A DNA stretch of 64,000 bases from NCBI GenBank assembly GCA_017402995.1, contig JAFQOV010000022.1, positions 1 to 64,000 on the forward strand. The letters are read 5' to 3'. Shown here one piece after another: positions 54,410 to 64,000 of the stretch. The position numbers were made by a program, and so were the translations under genes. Source of the stretch: Candidatus Gastranaerophilales bacterium (lineage in GTDB: Bacteria > Cyanobacteriota > Vampirovibrionia > Gastranaerophilales > Gastranaerophilaceae). Each line of letters starts with the position of its first letter. The first letter of the stretch is position 1. The notes beneath the pieces are model-generated. The model ran no database searches. It was not told where the DNA came from and was given only the letters and a program-made list of their open reading frames with translations.

Positions 54410-57223
54410 ATGATAGAAGAAAAACAATTGAAAGATACTTTAAACTTGCCAAACACAACACTCGCCATGAGAGCTAATGCGGCTATACGCGAGGTTGAGA
54501 TACAAAAATTTTGGGAAGAAAACAACATTTACCAAAAAATGTTAGAAAAAAATAAAGCAAATCAAAGCTTTATTTTACATGACGGCCCTCCATATTTAAG
54601 CTCTGATAAAATCCATATCGGGCATGCTTTAAATAAAATTTTAAAAGATATCGTTTTAAAATATAAAACTCAGCTTGGATACTACACAAACTATGTTCCA
54701 GGATATGACGCGCATGGTTTGCCAATTGAAAACGCTGTTGTAAAAAACATTAAAGGTGGAAAAAGCGCTCTAACTCCGCTTGAATTAAGACAAAAATGCA
54801 GAGAGTTTGCTGCAAAAAATCTTAAAGGACAAGAGGAAAACTTCAAACGCATGGGTATTTTAGGCGATTGGGACCACCCATATGTGACTATTGCTGGCGA
54901 TTTTGAAGCACATCAAGTTGAGCTATTTTGGCAAATGTATCAAAAAGGATATATTCAAAAAGGCTTAAAACCAGTTTACTGGTGTGCAGATTGCGAAACT
55001 GCGCTAGCAGAAGCAGAAGTTGAATATGCAGATATTTCTTCTGATTCAATTTATGTAAAATTTGCTGTTGAAAACGAACAAGAATTATATAAAAAAGCAG
55101 GAATTGCAAGCTCAAACAAATTAAATTCTATCATTTGGACAACAACCCCTTGGACAATTCCTTCAAACGTTGCAATCTGCTTAAATTCTCGTTTTGACTA
55201 TACAATTTTTGAATACAAAAACGAAAATTATTTCGTTGCAACAGACTTATTAGAAACCTTCACAAAAGACGTAGAATGGTCAGAAATTAAGGTCTTAGGC
55301 AACTTATCAGGTGCAGAATTTGAAAATTTTGAAGCAAAACACCCGCTATATGACAAAAAATCACTTTTGATTTTAGGCGACCACGTTACACTAGACGCTG
55401 GTACGGGTGCTGTTCATACCGCTCCAGGTCATGGTCTTGAAGACTGGGAGGCAGGACAAAAATATGGACTTGAAACTTTCTCTCCATTTGATTCAAAAGG
55501 TTGCTGGACAGCAGAAGTCCCAGATTTAGAAGGCGTTCCATACTATAAAGGTAATGCAATGGTTATTGAAAAATTAAAAGCCATTGGCGCCTTAATTAAA
55601 TCTCAGGAAATCATGCACTCATATCCACATTGCTGGAGATGTAAACACCCTGTTATGTACCGTAGCACTCCTCAATGGTTTGTTAAAGTTTCAATGTTTA
55701 AAGATATTGCACTAGAAAACATTAAAAACGTAACTTGGTATCCTGCAAGTGGCGAAAAAAGAATTTCAAACATGGTTGAAAACCGCTCTGAATGGTGTAT
55801 TTCAAGACAACGCGCTTGGGGTGTTCCAATTCCAATTTTATATTGCAAAGATTGCGGAAAACCAATCATTACGCAAGATACAATCAAAATTATCTCAGAC
55901 AAATTTAAAGCAGAAACATCTGACGCTTGGGTGAAATATGAAGCAAAAGATTTTATCCCAAGTGGCTTCAAATGTGAATGCGGCTGCGCTGAATTTGAAA
56001 AAGAAAACGATATTATGGACGTTTGGTTTGACTCAGGTTCTTCTTGGTCTGCTGTTGTTGCGCAACGCGCAGACGAATTTATGTCTGCTCAAACAAAAGA
56101 TGTTATCCCTGTTGATATGTATTTAGAAGGCTCAGACCAACACAGAGGCTGGTTCCAATCTTCTTTATTAATTTCATCAGCAACAAAAGAATGTGCTCCA
56201 TATAAATCTGTTTTAACTCATGGTTTTGTTCTTGATGGCGAAGGTCGCAAGATGTCTAAATCATTAGGAAACATTGTTACTCCGCAAGAAATTATTAAAG
56301 TATACGGGGTTGATGTTTTAAGATTATGGGCGGCAAGCGTTGATTATAGAAATGACGTTAAAATCGGCGATAACTTAATTAAACAACTTGTTGAAGTATT
56401 CAAAAAAACAAGAAACACTATAAGATTTTTAATGGGTAATTTATTTGATTTTGACCCTAAAAACGACTATGTAAAATATGAAGAATTAGAAGAAATCGAC
56501 AAATTTGCGCTTTCAAGATTAGCTCAATTAATCAAAAACGTTAACGCTTCTTTTGAAACATATGAATTTTACAAATATTTCCAACACTTGCAAAACTTTG
56601 CAAGCACAGATTTGTCATCTTTTTATCTTGATATTGTAAAAGACAGATTATATACCCAAGGCAAAAAATCTCTTTCAAGACGTGCTTGCCAAACTGTAAT
56701 GTTTGAAATTTTGATGACATTAGTCAAAATTCTTGTTCCTGTAATGCCTCATCAAGCAGAAGACATTTGGCAAAACATGCAAGAAAATCAAAAAGATGTT
56801 GAATCTGCATTGTTGTTAGATTGGGCAAGCGCAAAAGATGAATGGATTAACGAAAAATTAGACGAAGAATTTACGCAACTTTTAAAAACAAGAGAAATTG
56901 TTTCAAAAGCAATTGAACCATTGCGTTCTTCTGAAGAAAAAGTTGTTGGTTCATCATTAGAAGTTGATATTTTAATCAACTCAGAAAGCAAAGCAAAAGC
57001 CGAATTATTAGAAAAATATTCTAAACTTTTAGGCGATTTATATATCGTATCTCACGTATATACTCAAAAAGCAGATTTTGAAGCATTAAACGACTATTCA
57101 CAAGATGAATACAGTGTTAAAGTTGCAAAAGCAAAAGGCGAAAAATGTGCTCGTTGTTGGAAATATCGTGAATTAAACATAAATGGCATTTGCCAAGACT
57201 GTGAAAAAGCTATAAAGGAGTAA
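54410..57223 (+). CDS. ileS: Isoleucyl-tRNA synthetase
   Basis: This 937-residue class I synthetase has the HIGH motif at 69-72, the editing domain block TTTPWTIPSNVA, and KMSKS at 614-618. The C-terminal zinc finger is CARCW...CQDC. GAGGGTTTAAA precedes the ATG. No T-box leader is visible upstream. It is followed 3 bases later by rubrerythrin. Confidence 0.98.
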   Translation: MIEEKQLKDTLNLPNTTLAMRANAAIREVEIQKFWEENNIYQKMLEKNKANQSFILHDGPPYLSSDKIHIGHALNKILKDIVLKYKTQLGYYTNYVPGYDAHGLPIENAVVKNIKGGKSALTPLELRQKCREFAAKNLKGQEENFKRMGILGDWDHPYVTIAGDFEAHQVELFWQMYQKGYIQKGLKPVYWCADCETALAEAEVEYADISSDSIYVKFAVENEQELYKKAGIASSNKLNSIIWTTTPWTIPSNVAICLNSRFDYTIFEYKNENYFVATDLLETFTKDVEWSEIKVLGNLSGAEFENFEAKHPLYDKKSLLILGDHVTLDAGTGAVHTAPGHGLEDWEAGQKYGLETFSPFDSKGCWTAEVPDLEGVPYYKGNAMVIEKLKAIGALIKSQEIMHSYPHCWRCKHPVMYRSTPQWFVKVSMFKDIALENIKNVTWYPASGEKRISNMVENRSEWCISRQRAWGVPIPILYCKDCGKPIITQDTIKIISDKFKAETSDAWVKYEAKDFIPSGFKCECGCAEFEKENDIMDVWFDSGSSWSAVVAQRADEFMSAQTKDVIPVDMYLEGSDQHRGWFQSSLLISSATKECAPYKSVLTHGFVLDGEGRKMSKSLGNIVTPQEIIKVYGVDVLRLWAASVDYRNDVKIGDNLIKQLVEVFKKTRNTIRFLMGNLFDFDPKNDYVKYEELEEIDKFALSRLAQLIKNVNASFETYEFYKYFQHLQNFASTDLSSFYLDIVKDRLYTQGKKSLSRRACQTVMFEILMTLVKILVPVMPHQAEDIWQNMQENQKDVESALLLDWASAKDEWINEKLDEEFTQLLKTREIVSKAIEPLRSSEEKVVGSSLEVDILINSESKAKAELLEKYSKLLGDLYIVSHVYTQKADFEALNDYSQDEYSVKVAKAKGEKCARCWKYRELNINGICQDCEKAIKE

Positions 57224-57226
57224 ATT

Positions 57227-57766
57227 ATGGATTTAAAAGGTTCTCAAACAGAAAAATGTTTACAAGAAGCATTTGCAGGCGAATCGCAAGCAAGAAATAA
57301 ATATACATATTATGCTTCAAAAGCTAAAAAAGATGGTTATGTTCAAATTGCGAAATATTTTGAAGAAACCGCAAACAATGAAAAAGAACATGCTAAAATC
57401 TGGTTTAAATTGCTTCATAATGGCTCTATTGCGGATACAATTACAAATCTAAAAGACGCAGCAGATGGCGAAAACTATGAACATACTTCAATGTATCCAG
57501 AGTTTGCGCGCATTGCACAAGAAGAAGGCTTTGATGAAATCGCAAGACTTTTCAGAGGCGTTGCACAAATTGAAAAAACTCACGAAGAAAGATACAAAAA
57601 ACTTTTAGCAAATATTCAAGAAGGAAAAGTTTTTGAAAGACAAGAGTGCAAAACTTGGAAATGCGACAATTGCGGTTTTGAAGTGGAAAGCAAACAAGCA
57701 CCAGAACTTTGCCCAATTTGCGCACACCCAAAAGCTTATTTCCATATTGAAGTAGAAAACTATTAA
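57227..57766 (+). CDS. Rubrerythrin
   Basis: This 179-residue protein has a ferritin-like diiron domain ([51 protein letters not shown]), then a rubredoxin domain with CDNC and CPIC near the C-terminus. It reduces hydrogen peroxide in anaerobes. It is probably translated from the ileS mRNA (AAAGGAG site, 3-base gap). It complements the flavodiiron protein at 44014. Confidence 0.97.
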   Translation: MDLKGSQTEKCLQEAFAGESQARNKYTYYASKAKKDGYVQIAKYFEETANNEKEHAKIWFKLLHNGSIADTITNLKDAADGENYEHTSMYPEFARIAQEEGFDEIARLFRGVAQIEKTHEERYKKLLANIQEGKVFERQECKTWKCDNCGFEVESKQAPELCPICAHPKAYFHIEVENY

Positions 57767-57779
57767 TAATTTATTTTTC

Positions 57780-57816
57780 AAAAAAGGGTATCCTTAACAA
57801 ATGGATACCCTTTTTT
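57780..57816 (+). terminator. Intrinsic terminator after rubrerythrin
   Basis: AAAAAAGGGTATCC/GGATACCCTTTTTT with a 9-base loop. Confidence 0.92.
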
Positions 57817-57936
57817 CGCTAATGTAAACGATTTGGAATGGAATGTAAACATAAGTTTTTATAATCATAATGCAAATATAGCTCTTTAAATATCTGTTTT
57901 CACCCCTTTAAAGATACTTTTTAGAATAGTTACAAT

Positions 57937-57966
57937 TTGCCCAACAATCAGAGTATAAGTTATATT
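57937..57966 (+). promoter_or_regulatory. Promoter with very short leader
   Basis: TTGCCC (57937-57942), an 18-base spacer, TATATT (57961-57966), then 9 bases to the ATG at 57976. The leader would be about 2-3 bases. Confidence 0.55.
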
Positions 57967-57975
57967 AGAAATAAT

Positions 57976-59949
57976 ATGAATAATAAGAATTTTTTAATCG
58001 CAATTTCAATATTTGTTTTTGGTTTTATAATTACTGGTTTTTGTCATTTAGAAAACAACAAAAACTCTAATCAATATTACCGACAAGGCGTTTTCTTTTT
58101 TAACCAAGGAAAATATCAAGACGCTTATTACAATTTTAAACAGATAAAAAGATTTTCAAAGCTATATGAGGTTGCTCTTTTAAAACAATTTCAATGTGCT
58201 CAAAGATTAGAGGACAAAAAAACAGCGCAAATTAAATTAAGAGATTTAATCAGGGCAACAAAAAATGATAACATTTTGCCATATGCTCTATATCAAGAGG
58301 CTCTTTTATCAGAAGAAAATAAGCAAAATGAAAATCAGTTAATTAAAAAATTTCGCTTCATAAACAAAAAATATCCAACATCAGACTTTGGAATTGCAAG
58401 CGGATTTAAACTCGCAAATTTAATTGAAACAAAAGACCCAAAAAACGCATATAAACAATATATTGAATATTTAAAATATGCACCAATTGGCAAATTTTCG
58501 CTTAAAGCAGCAAATTCTTTAGCAAATTACGACAAATTTCTTCTTATTGAAGATTATGAAACAATCGCAAATTCATATTTTCAAAACCAAAAATACCACG
58601 ACGCACTTAAATATTATCAAAAAGCAAAATTTGGCTCTAATTGGGATAATATCGCAAAATGTTACCAAAAATTGAATAACAAGGAGCTTGAAAAAACAAC
58701 AATTTTAAAAGGGCTAAATCTTGAAACATCACAAGTTGAAGAAAAGTCAATCTCCGCTCAAATTGACAGATTAGTTTTAATAACCAAATCAAACAAATTA
58801 CAAACACTACAAGACCTCTATACAAAATATCCAAATTCATATATCACGCCAACTGTGATGTTTAAATTAGCGCAACAATCATCTTCTGTTAGAGCTTTAA
58901 AGCTCTATGAGGCACTATCGAACGATTATCCAAATTCTATTTGGGCATCAAATTCTTTATGGGAAGTTTTTTGGAAAAATTACTCCCTAAAAAGATACAA
59001 AACCTGTGAAGCGCTCGCAAAAAAACATATCGCGCTATATCCACATACCCAAGACGCTCCAAGGGTTTTATATTGGTATGGAAAAGTTTTATTATACGAA
59101 AGAAAAAATCAAGAAGCGAAAAATACTTTCTATAAAGTCATTAACAATTATCCTTTAGATTTTTATTCTTTCTTATCGGCACGCCAATTGAAAATGTCAA
59201 AAGCTAAAAAATTCATCATTAAAAAGCCAATCGCTTCGTTTGACATAAATTCGCTAAATAAAATTCTTTTCAAAGACAAAATTCTTTTGTTCTTAGCAAA
59301 AAATAACGACTTTGAAACAATTGAAGATTTAAAAATCAATGATGAATATATTAAATCTTTGTGTTTATACAAAAAAGAACAATATACTCAAGCAATCAAT
59401 ATCGCAAAAACAGAATTTGAAAACGAAAAAGAAAACAACATTGAAAAAAATCAAAAGCCAGATTTTGTAGCATATGAACTTAAATTTATTTATCCTATTT
59501 TATTTGAAAATATCATAAACCCAAACGCAAAAGCTCTGAAACAAAGTCCTTATTTGTTTCTTAGCTTAATCAGAGAAGAAAGTCACTTTAATAAATATGC
59601 TAAAAGCCAAGCGGGAGCTGTTGGTTTGTCTCAGCTTTTAAAATCAACCGCCGAGTTTATTGAGAAAAAGCCAATTTCCGAGCAAACTTTATTAAACGAA
59701 GAGGAAAATATTAAAATTGGTCTAAAATATTTTAATTATCTATATGAAATTTACAACAGTGAATATTTGGCAATATTAGCCTATAATGCAGGACCTGGCA
59801 ACATCAACAAATGGTTAAAAGATTCACAAACTTCAGAAATTGATGTTTTTATTGAAAATATTCCGTTTTTAGAAACAAAAAATTATATCAAAAAAATCCT
59901 TCGCTCATATTGGATATATATCAATATTTATTCCAACAAACACAATTAA
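57976..59949 (+). CDS. Soluble-type lytic murein transglycosylase (Slt-like)
   Basis: This 657-residue protein has an N-terminal signal or anchor (about 4-24), a long alpha-superhelical TPR-like body (about 30-500), and a C-terminal SLT domain. Catalytic Glu is E535 in IREESHF, followed by SQAGAVGLSQLL and ILAYNAGPGNINKWL. It cuts glycan strands to 1,6-anhydro-MurNAc ends. A TTG 13 codons upstream also opens the frame, but it overlaps the -35 box, so ATG 57976 is preferred. Confidence 0.92.
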   Translation: MNNKNFLIAISIFVFGFIITGFCHLENNKNSNQYYRQGVFFFNQGKYQDAYYNFKQIKRFSKLYEVALLKQFQCAQRLEDKKTAQIKLRDLIRATKNDNILPYALYQEALLSEENKQNENQLIKKFRFINKKYPTSDFGIASGFKLANLIETKDPKNAYKQYIEYLKYAPIGKFSLKAANSLANYDKFLLIEDYETIANSYFQNQKYHDALKYYQKAKFGSNWDNIAKCYQKLNNKELEKTTILKGLNLETSQVEEKSISAQIDRLVLITKSNKLQTLQDLYTKYPNSYITPTVMFKLAQQSSSVRALKLYEALSNDYPNSIWASNSLWEVFWKNYSLKRYKTCEALAKKHIALYPHTQDAPRVLYWYGKVLLYERKNQEAKNTFYKVINNYPLDFYSFLSARQLKMSKAKKFIIKKPIASFDINSLNKILFKDKILLFLAKNNDFETIEDLKINDEYIKSLCLYKKEQYTQAINIAKTEFENEKENNIEKNQKPDFVAYELKFIYPILFENIINPNAKALKQSPYLFLSLIREESHFNKYAKSQAGAVGLSQLLKSTAEFIEKKPISEQTLLNEEENIKIGLKYFNYLYEIYNSEYLAILAYNAGPGNINKWLKDSQTSEIDVFIENIPFLETKNYIKKILRSYWIYINIYSNKHN

Positions 59950-59971
59950 AGAGCTATTTTCATAGCTCTTT
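59948..59971. terminator. Terminator-like hairpin between convergent genes
   Basis: AAAGAGCTA/TAGCTCTTT with loop TTTTCA. The T-tract is short on both strands. Confidence 0.65.
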
Positions 59972-59998
59972 AACGTTTATTTATATATGAATAAGTTT

Positions 59999-61006
59999 TT
60001 ACGCTGCAAATTTTGCCATTAATTCGTCTGCTGCAGCTTTAATTGCAGGATCTTGAGAAGCTAATGCTTCAGTTAATGCGCCTTCAATTGTAGCTTTGTC
60101 TTCAGCTGTTGCAACGTGTTGCAATGCTTGAATAGCAGCAACTTTAACTTCTGGTCTTTGATCGTTTTTAAGAACATTAACGATATCATTATAACCCATT
60201 AAATCTTCGATTTTTAAAGGAGCAATAGCTTGTTCGCCATTAGCTTTTTGAGTTTCGATATATTCGTTTAGTTCATCTCTTTGTAATTTTTGAACCATTG
60301 CTAAAGTATAAAGAGCAAAAATTCTGTTTTTATTTGCTTTATCTCGTGGAGATAATTGTTCAGATAACGCTTCTTCTTCAGGAGTCAATTGTTCGCCTTT
60401 TGCAATTTTTTGTGCAACTTGAATTTGTTGTTCTGATGGACCTTCAAGAGCAGTTGTGTCTTCGTTGATTACTTCAACCAAAGATTGCATAATTGGTTCA
60501 GAAACTACTTGCAAAGCCGTTTCCGGTTCGCTTTGTGCGCAAAATGCAATTTTGTTAATTGCTTCTGCTTTTAAATCTAAATCTGTATTTTTCAAACCTT
60601 GGATTAATTCATCAGTATTTACAGTTTGAGCTTGAGGTGCTTGTTCAACCACTTCAGGTGTAACAGGTTGTTCCGCTGCAACTTGTGGTTGAGCTTGCAT
60701 TGGATCTTGTTGCACAGCTGGCGTTAAAACACTTTGTGGCATCATTTGAGGCGCTGGAGCGTTCAATTGTGGAACAGCTACTTGAGGTGTTTGAACTGGC
60801 ATATATTGTTGGTAGCAATCATTTTGAACTGGTTGATTATACATTGAAGCATTAGGCATTTGATACAATGAATTTGTATATGCGTAAGGTACTTGTTGAG
60901 GTTGAGCACCTGCTCCATATGCTTGAGGATTGTAGATATTTATGCTAACAGCATTAGCGCCGCCCGCTTGAGGATATAATTGCTGTGCATTTGTTGGTTG
61001 AATCAT
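59999..61006 (-). CDS. HEAT-repeat protein with Gln/Pro-rich N-terminus (paralogue A)
   Basis: This 335-residue protein starts MIQPTNAQQLYPQAGGANAV, followed by SINIYNPQAYG. A long Gln/Pro/Ala/Tyr-rich low-complexity part continues to about 125, and HEAT-like helices fill the rest (IQGLKNTDLDLKAEAINKIA-type, RPEVKVAAIQALQHVA). It has no signal peptide. An AAAAGGAGAAACAG site supports ATG 61006 over a start 15 codons upstream. It shares its N-terminal motif with the gene at 61585. Function unknown. Confidence 0.78.
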   Translation of the reverse strand: MIQPTNAQQLYPQAGGANAVSINIYNPQAYGAGAQPQQVPYAYTNSLYQMPNASMYNQPVQNDCYQQYMPVQTPQVAVPQLNAPAPQMMPQSVLTPAVQQDPMQAQPQVAAEQPVTPEVVEQAPQAQTVNTDELIQGLKNTDLDLKAEAINKIAFCAQSEPETALQVVSEPIMQSLVEVINEDTTALEGPSEQQIQVAQKIAKGEQLTPEEEALSEQLSPRDKANKNRIFALYTLAMVQKLQRDELNEYIETQKANGEQAIAPLKIEDLMGYNDIVNVLKNDQRPEVKVAAIQALQHVATAEDKATIEGALTEALASQDPAIKAAADELMAKFAA

Positions 61007-61156
61007 CTGTTTCTCCTTTTGTGTATTCTCCACACGTCCTATATAAAACATGTGAATAAATTTAATTGCTTATTTTTTTCTATACTATTTAATTTTATTT
61101 GAAACACTGCTAAAAATCACGCTTGGCGGATTTTTCGCCTTTTACATTTTGTTACA

Positions 61157-61588
61157 TTACTTCAGATAGTCAGTTCTTTGGAAAATGCTAGTTGAATTTT
61201 TAAGAAAATCCCATGCTTCCATTATACCCAAACCAAGTGCAGAAATATTTGCCAATTTTTTATTTTTAGACAAAATTGCAACTCCGCCCAAAGCAAAGTT
61301 TGGAAGATATCTTAAAATTCCCATGCCAACACCTTTTAAATATCCGCCAACTTTAGCAAAAGGTTCTTTGATTGCGCCAAGGAAATTGTGTTTTAATAAC
61401 CAATTTTTTCTTGACGCGTCTTTAGCGGAAATTCTGTTTGCTTTTTGTGCACCAATTGCACAAGAAAGAAAGCTGTCGCTTGATGTTTTTGCATATTGAT
61501 TATTTGAATATATTACAGCTGTTTTGTGAATATCTCTGATACAGGAAACAAGGCTTAAACCACCGGTTGCTTTTGAAATTATTGTCAT
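61157..61588 (-). CDS. Hypothetical protein with a glycine/alanine hydrophobic region
   Basis: This 143-residue protein starts MTIISKATGGLSLVSCIRDI and has a hydrophobic Gly-rich stretch (YLPNFALGGVAIL, LANISALGLGIMEAW) that may associate with membrane. ATGA overlap couples it to the HEAT paralogue B upstream. No family recognised. Confidence 0.65.
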   Translation of the reverse strand: MTIISKATGGLSLVSCIRDIHKTAVIYSNNQYAKTSSDSFLSCAIGAQKANRISAKDASRKNWLLKHNFLGAIKEPFAKVGGYLKGVGMGILRYLPNFALGGVAILSKNKKLANISALGLGIMEAWDFLKNSTSIFQRTDYLK

Positions 61589-62298
61589 TTTTTAACCTCA
61601 ACTTCTACCTTTTGAGGATTTGGTGCTGCCATTTTTAACAAAATTTCTGAAGCTAAAAGTGAATCTTCGCCATATTTATCAGGATTTGTTTGCTGAATTT
61701 GTTTTAAGATTTGAACAGTTTCATCATTACCATTACAATAGCCCAATTGAAGAGTCGTTAAAGCCAAGAAACGAACGGCAGAATTTGTATCTTTCAAAGT
61801 TTTGTTTAAAAGAGGAATCAAACTTGCGTTATCTTTTCTGTTGTCGTCTTCTTTAAATCTTTCCATCAACTCTTTTGCCCCAATTAAGCGAACTTTTGGG
61901 TTATTGTTGTTCAAATAATTTTCTAAAGATTGAACATATTCATCTGTTAATGGAGTAATCGATTTTTCTTCTGTTTTTTTGTCTTTATTTTCTTCAGGTG
62001 AATCTGTTTTTTCTTTTAAATTTGTATTATTTGTCGCATTTAAATCATTATTCACAGGTGCTTGTTTTTGTATTTGATTGCTAATCAAATTGTTATAATT
62101 TGCAGGATACAAAGGCAAATTAGGATTAGCATTTTGCCCATACATTGAATAAAAACCGTTTGGATTTTGCACACAATTTGGATTTGTAGCATACGCTTGA
62201 GGAGTAAAAATATTAATTGCAACCGCATTTGGATTAGCCCCTTGAACAATTGGGGGCGGATTTTGCATATATGAATTATTTAAAATATTTTGTTGCAT
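61585..62298 (-). CDS. HEAT-repeat protein with Asn/Pro-rich N-terminus (paralogue B)
   Basis: This 237-residue protein has NAVAINIFTPQAYA near residue 24, matching NAVSINIYNPQAYG of paralogue A. An Asn/Gln/Pro-rich linker (to about 110) and a short HEAT domain follow (NNPKVRLIGAKELMERF, NSAVRFLALTTLQ). AAGGAGT precedes the ATG. The conserved motif before disordered sequence looks like a docking or targeting peptide. Function unknown. Confidence 0.75.
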   Translation of the reverse strand: MQQNILNNSYMQNPPPIVQGANPNAVAINIFTPQAYATNPNCVQNPNGFYSMYGQNANPNLPLYPANYNNLISNQIQKQAPVNNDLNATNNTNLKEKTDSPEENKDKKTEEKSITPLTDEYVQSLENYLNNNNPKVRLIGAKELMERFKEDDNRKDNASLIPLLNKTLKDTNSAVRFLALTTLQLGYCNGNDETVQILKQIQQTNPDKYGEDSLLASEILLKMAAPNPQKVEVEVKK

Positions 62299-62423
62299 AA
62301 TACTCCTTCATATAAAATAAAAACAAAATAACAAAAAAATTGCCCTGCTTTTAAAATTTATTAAGCATTATTAAATCAAAAAAAGTGTTTGTGGTAAAAT
62401 TAAAGAAAAACTAAGGAGTAAAA

Positions 62424-63869
62424 ATGTCAGATTACAAAGATAAATATGAGATGGTTATCGGTTTAGAAGTCCATGCTCAACTTAAAACAAACACTAAAAT
62501 TTTTGCAAGAGAAGGCTGTGAATTTGGCAAAAATCCAAATACAGAAACTTCTACTGTTACTTTGGGCATGCCTGGTGTTTTACCTGTTTTAAACAAAGAA
62601 TGTGTCAACATGGCTATTTTGACAGGTTTAGCGCTAAATTCTGAAATTCCAAATCGTTGTAAATTTGACAGAAAACAATATTTTTACCCAGACCTTCCAA
62701 AAGGATATCAAATTTCTCAATATGACGAACCTATTTGCCAAGGTGGTTGGGTGCAAATTTCAAACAAAAAAGTTGGCGTCACAAGAGCACACTTAGAAGA
62801 AGACGCTGGCAAATTAGTTCATGCTGGCGCTGCTGGTTTGTACGGTTCAAGCTATTCTTTAGTTGACCTAAACAGAGCAGGCACGCCATTATTAGAAATC
62901 GTATCAGAACCTGATATGCGCTCTAGCCAAGAAGCAAGAGAATATGTTGAAAACTTAAGAAATATCTTAAAATATATCGGTGTTTGTGATGGCAACCTTG
63001 AAGAAGGCTCTATGAGAGCAGATTGCAACATCTCAATTCGCCCAATCGGACAAAAAGAATTTGGAACACGTGCAGAAATTAAAAACGTAAACAGCTTCCG
63101 TTCATTAGTCCGTGCTATTGAATATGAATTTGTTCGCCAAGCAGAAATCCTTGAAGATGGCGGCAAAGTTATCCAAGAAACAAGACTTTGGGACGATAAT
63201 GCGGGAATTACTTCTTCTATGAGAGGAAAAGAAGACGCGCATGACTATCGTTATTTCCCAGAGCCAGATTTAATGCCTCTTGAAATTTCAAGAGAATGGG
63301 TTGAAAAAATCAGAGCTACAATGCCAGAACTACCTGCTCAAAAAGCTCAAAGATATATCGACGCTGGCTTAAGCGAATATGACGCTAATGTATTAGTAAA
63401 TCAAATTGAAATGGCAATGTATTACGATAAACTTCTTGAAAAAGGAGCTGACGCAAAAACTGCTTCTAATTTCTTGATGGGTGAAGTTGCAGCATTTTTA
63501 AAAGAAGAAAAAATTTCAATTGAAGAATCAAAACTAACAGTTGAAAACTTTGTCAAATTGTTGGACTTATTAAAAAAAGGCACAATTTCAAACAATATTG
63601 CAAAAGCGCTAATTGTTGATATTTTAAATACAGGAAAAGACGCACAAGCTCTTGTTGAAGAAAAAGGCTTGTCAGTAATTTCTGACGAAAGCTCAATTTT
63701 GCCAATTATTCAAAAAATCATTGCAGATAACCAAGAACAAGTTGCTGCATATAAAGGCGGAAAAGACAAATTGTTTGGCTTCTTTGTTGGTCAAGCAATG
63801 AAGGAAACAAAAGGAAGAGCTAATCCGCAATTGTTAAATAAATTATTAAAAGAAGAGTTGGACAAATAA
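62424..63869 (+). CDS. gatB: Aspartyl/glutamyl-tRNA(Asn/Gln) amidotransferase subunit B
   Basis: This 481-residue protein has EMVIGLEVHAQLKTNTKIFA, GMPGVLPVLN, DRKQYFYPDLPKGYQISQ, EEDAGKLVH and EGSMRADCNISIRP, then a C-terminal YqeY-like tail domain. With GatA and GatC it amidates Glu-tRNA(Gln) or Asp-tRNA(Asn). GatA and GatC are not in the window. AAGGAG site. It is followed by tRNA-Leu. Confidence 0.98.
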   Translation: MSDYKDKYEMVIGLEVHAQLKTNTKIFAREGCEFGKNPNTETSTVTLGMPGVLPVLNKECVNMAILTGLALNSEIPNRCKFDRKQYFYPDLPKGYQISQYDEPICQGGWVQISNKKVGVTRAHLEEDAGKLVHAGAAGLYGSSYSLVDLNRAGTPLLEIVSEPDMRSSQEAREYVENLRNILKYIGVCDGNLEEGSMRADCNISIRPIGQKEFGTRAEIKNVNSFRSLVRAIEYEFVRQAEILEDGGKVIQETRLWDDNAGITSSMRGKEDAHDYRYFPEPDLMPLEISREWVEKIRATMPELPAQKAQRYIDAGLSEYDANVLVNQIEMAMYYDKLLEKGADAKTASNFLMGEVAAFLKEEKISIEESKLTVENFVKLLDLLKKGTISNNIAKALIVDILNTGKDAQALVEEKGLSVISDESSILPIIQKIIADNQEQVAAYKGGKDKLFGFFVGQAMKETKGRANPQLLNKLLKEELDK

Positions 63870-63915
63870 TTTTTTTAATTATAAAATAAAATAACAAATT
63901 GAAAATATAATATTT

Positions 63916-64000
63916 GCCGATGTGGCGAAATTGGTAGACGCACCAGACTCAAAATCTGGCGTGGTTCACCCCACGTGCCGGTTCGACTCCGGCCATCGGC
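63916..64000 (+). tRNA. tRNA-Leu (anticodon CAA), cut at window edge
   Basis: Acceptor GCCGATG pairs with CATCGGC at the very end of the window. The anticodon stem CCAGA/TCTGG has loop CTCAAAA, giving CAA. A long variable arm is present. The discriminator base and any CCA lie outside the window. Confidence 0.94.

Overview
The window reads as a chromosomal segment of a low-GC (about one third GC by eye), Gram-negative-type, probably anaerobic bacterium. Gram-negative features are an LptD/OstA-like protein, a CMP-Kdo synthetase, an outer-membrane barrel candidate and exported TPR proteins. Anaerobic defence is suggested by a flavodiiron protein and a rubrerythrin. Two gene orders recall cyanobacteria: a prenyl diphosphate synthase followed by a divergent-PAP2 protein, and efp-accB-accC. 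Together with the flagellar genes, and with no photosynthesis gene in view, this fits the non-photosynthetic sister lineage of Cyanobacteria (Melainabacteria/Vampirovibrionia, Gastranaerophilales-like). That placement is inference; no rRNA gene is present to test it.

Layout. 1-381: a 98-bp tandem repeat running into the 3' end of a tRNA-Pro. 382-5870: an AAA+ ATPase, rpsG/rpsL, tgt/ndk and three lineage-specific small proteins. 5871-16346: one long minus-strand run, read in transcription order accD, accA, fliP, fliQ, fliR, flhB, flhA, a PilZ protein, a small membrane protein, a sensor kinase and an HD-GYP response regulator. This couples the flagellar export gate to c-di-GMP-type signalling. 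16446-23389: rsgA, prenyl synthase, PAP2-like, a HEAT-like protein, efp, accB, accC, CCA transferase. 23604-26418: flagellin, rnhB, rbgA/ylqF, rplS. 26540-34461: a surface phospholipase-D-type protein, a 34-residue membrane microprotein with an M23 hydrolase, LptD, KdsB and a TPR protein. 34583-43804: TPR protein, a cysteine-cluster protein, aminotransferase, rpsP, a degenerate TrpD-like protein, a barrel candidate and a 610-residue protein with EF-hand-like loops. 44014-47848: flavodiiron protein, acyl-CoA synthetase, bifunctional-nuclease-family protein and DUF1858 protein.

47902-49903 is the accessory spot. It holds a tRNA-Leu, then about 700 bp of nested inverted and direct repeats, then a two-gene cassette. 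The first gene encodes a type IV prepilin-like N-terminus joined to a phage tail-collar domain. Its promoter carries a run of 15 A between the -35 and -10 boxes, so expression is a strong candidate for phase variation. The second gene is a secreted partner ending in a tail-fibre-like C-terminus. A GC-rich, hairpin-rich stretch closes the spot.

49904-64000 returns to housekeeping: dxr, secA, ileS, rubrerythrin, a lytic transglycosylase, two HEAT-repeat paralogues with a shared N-terminal motif, gatB and a second tRNA-Leu at the right edge.

A theme across the window is that at least seven genes have a -10 box only 6-7 bases before the ATG and no Shine-Dalgarno sequence. These are predicted leaderless mRNAs, while neighbouring genes have clear ribosome binding sites.
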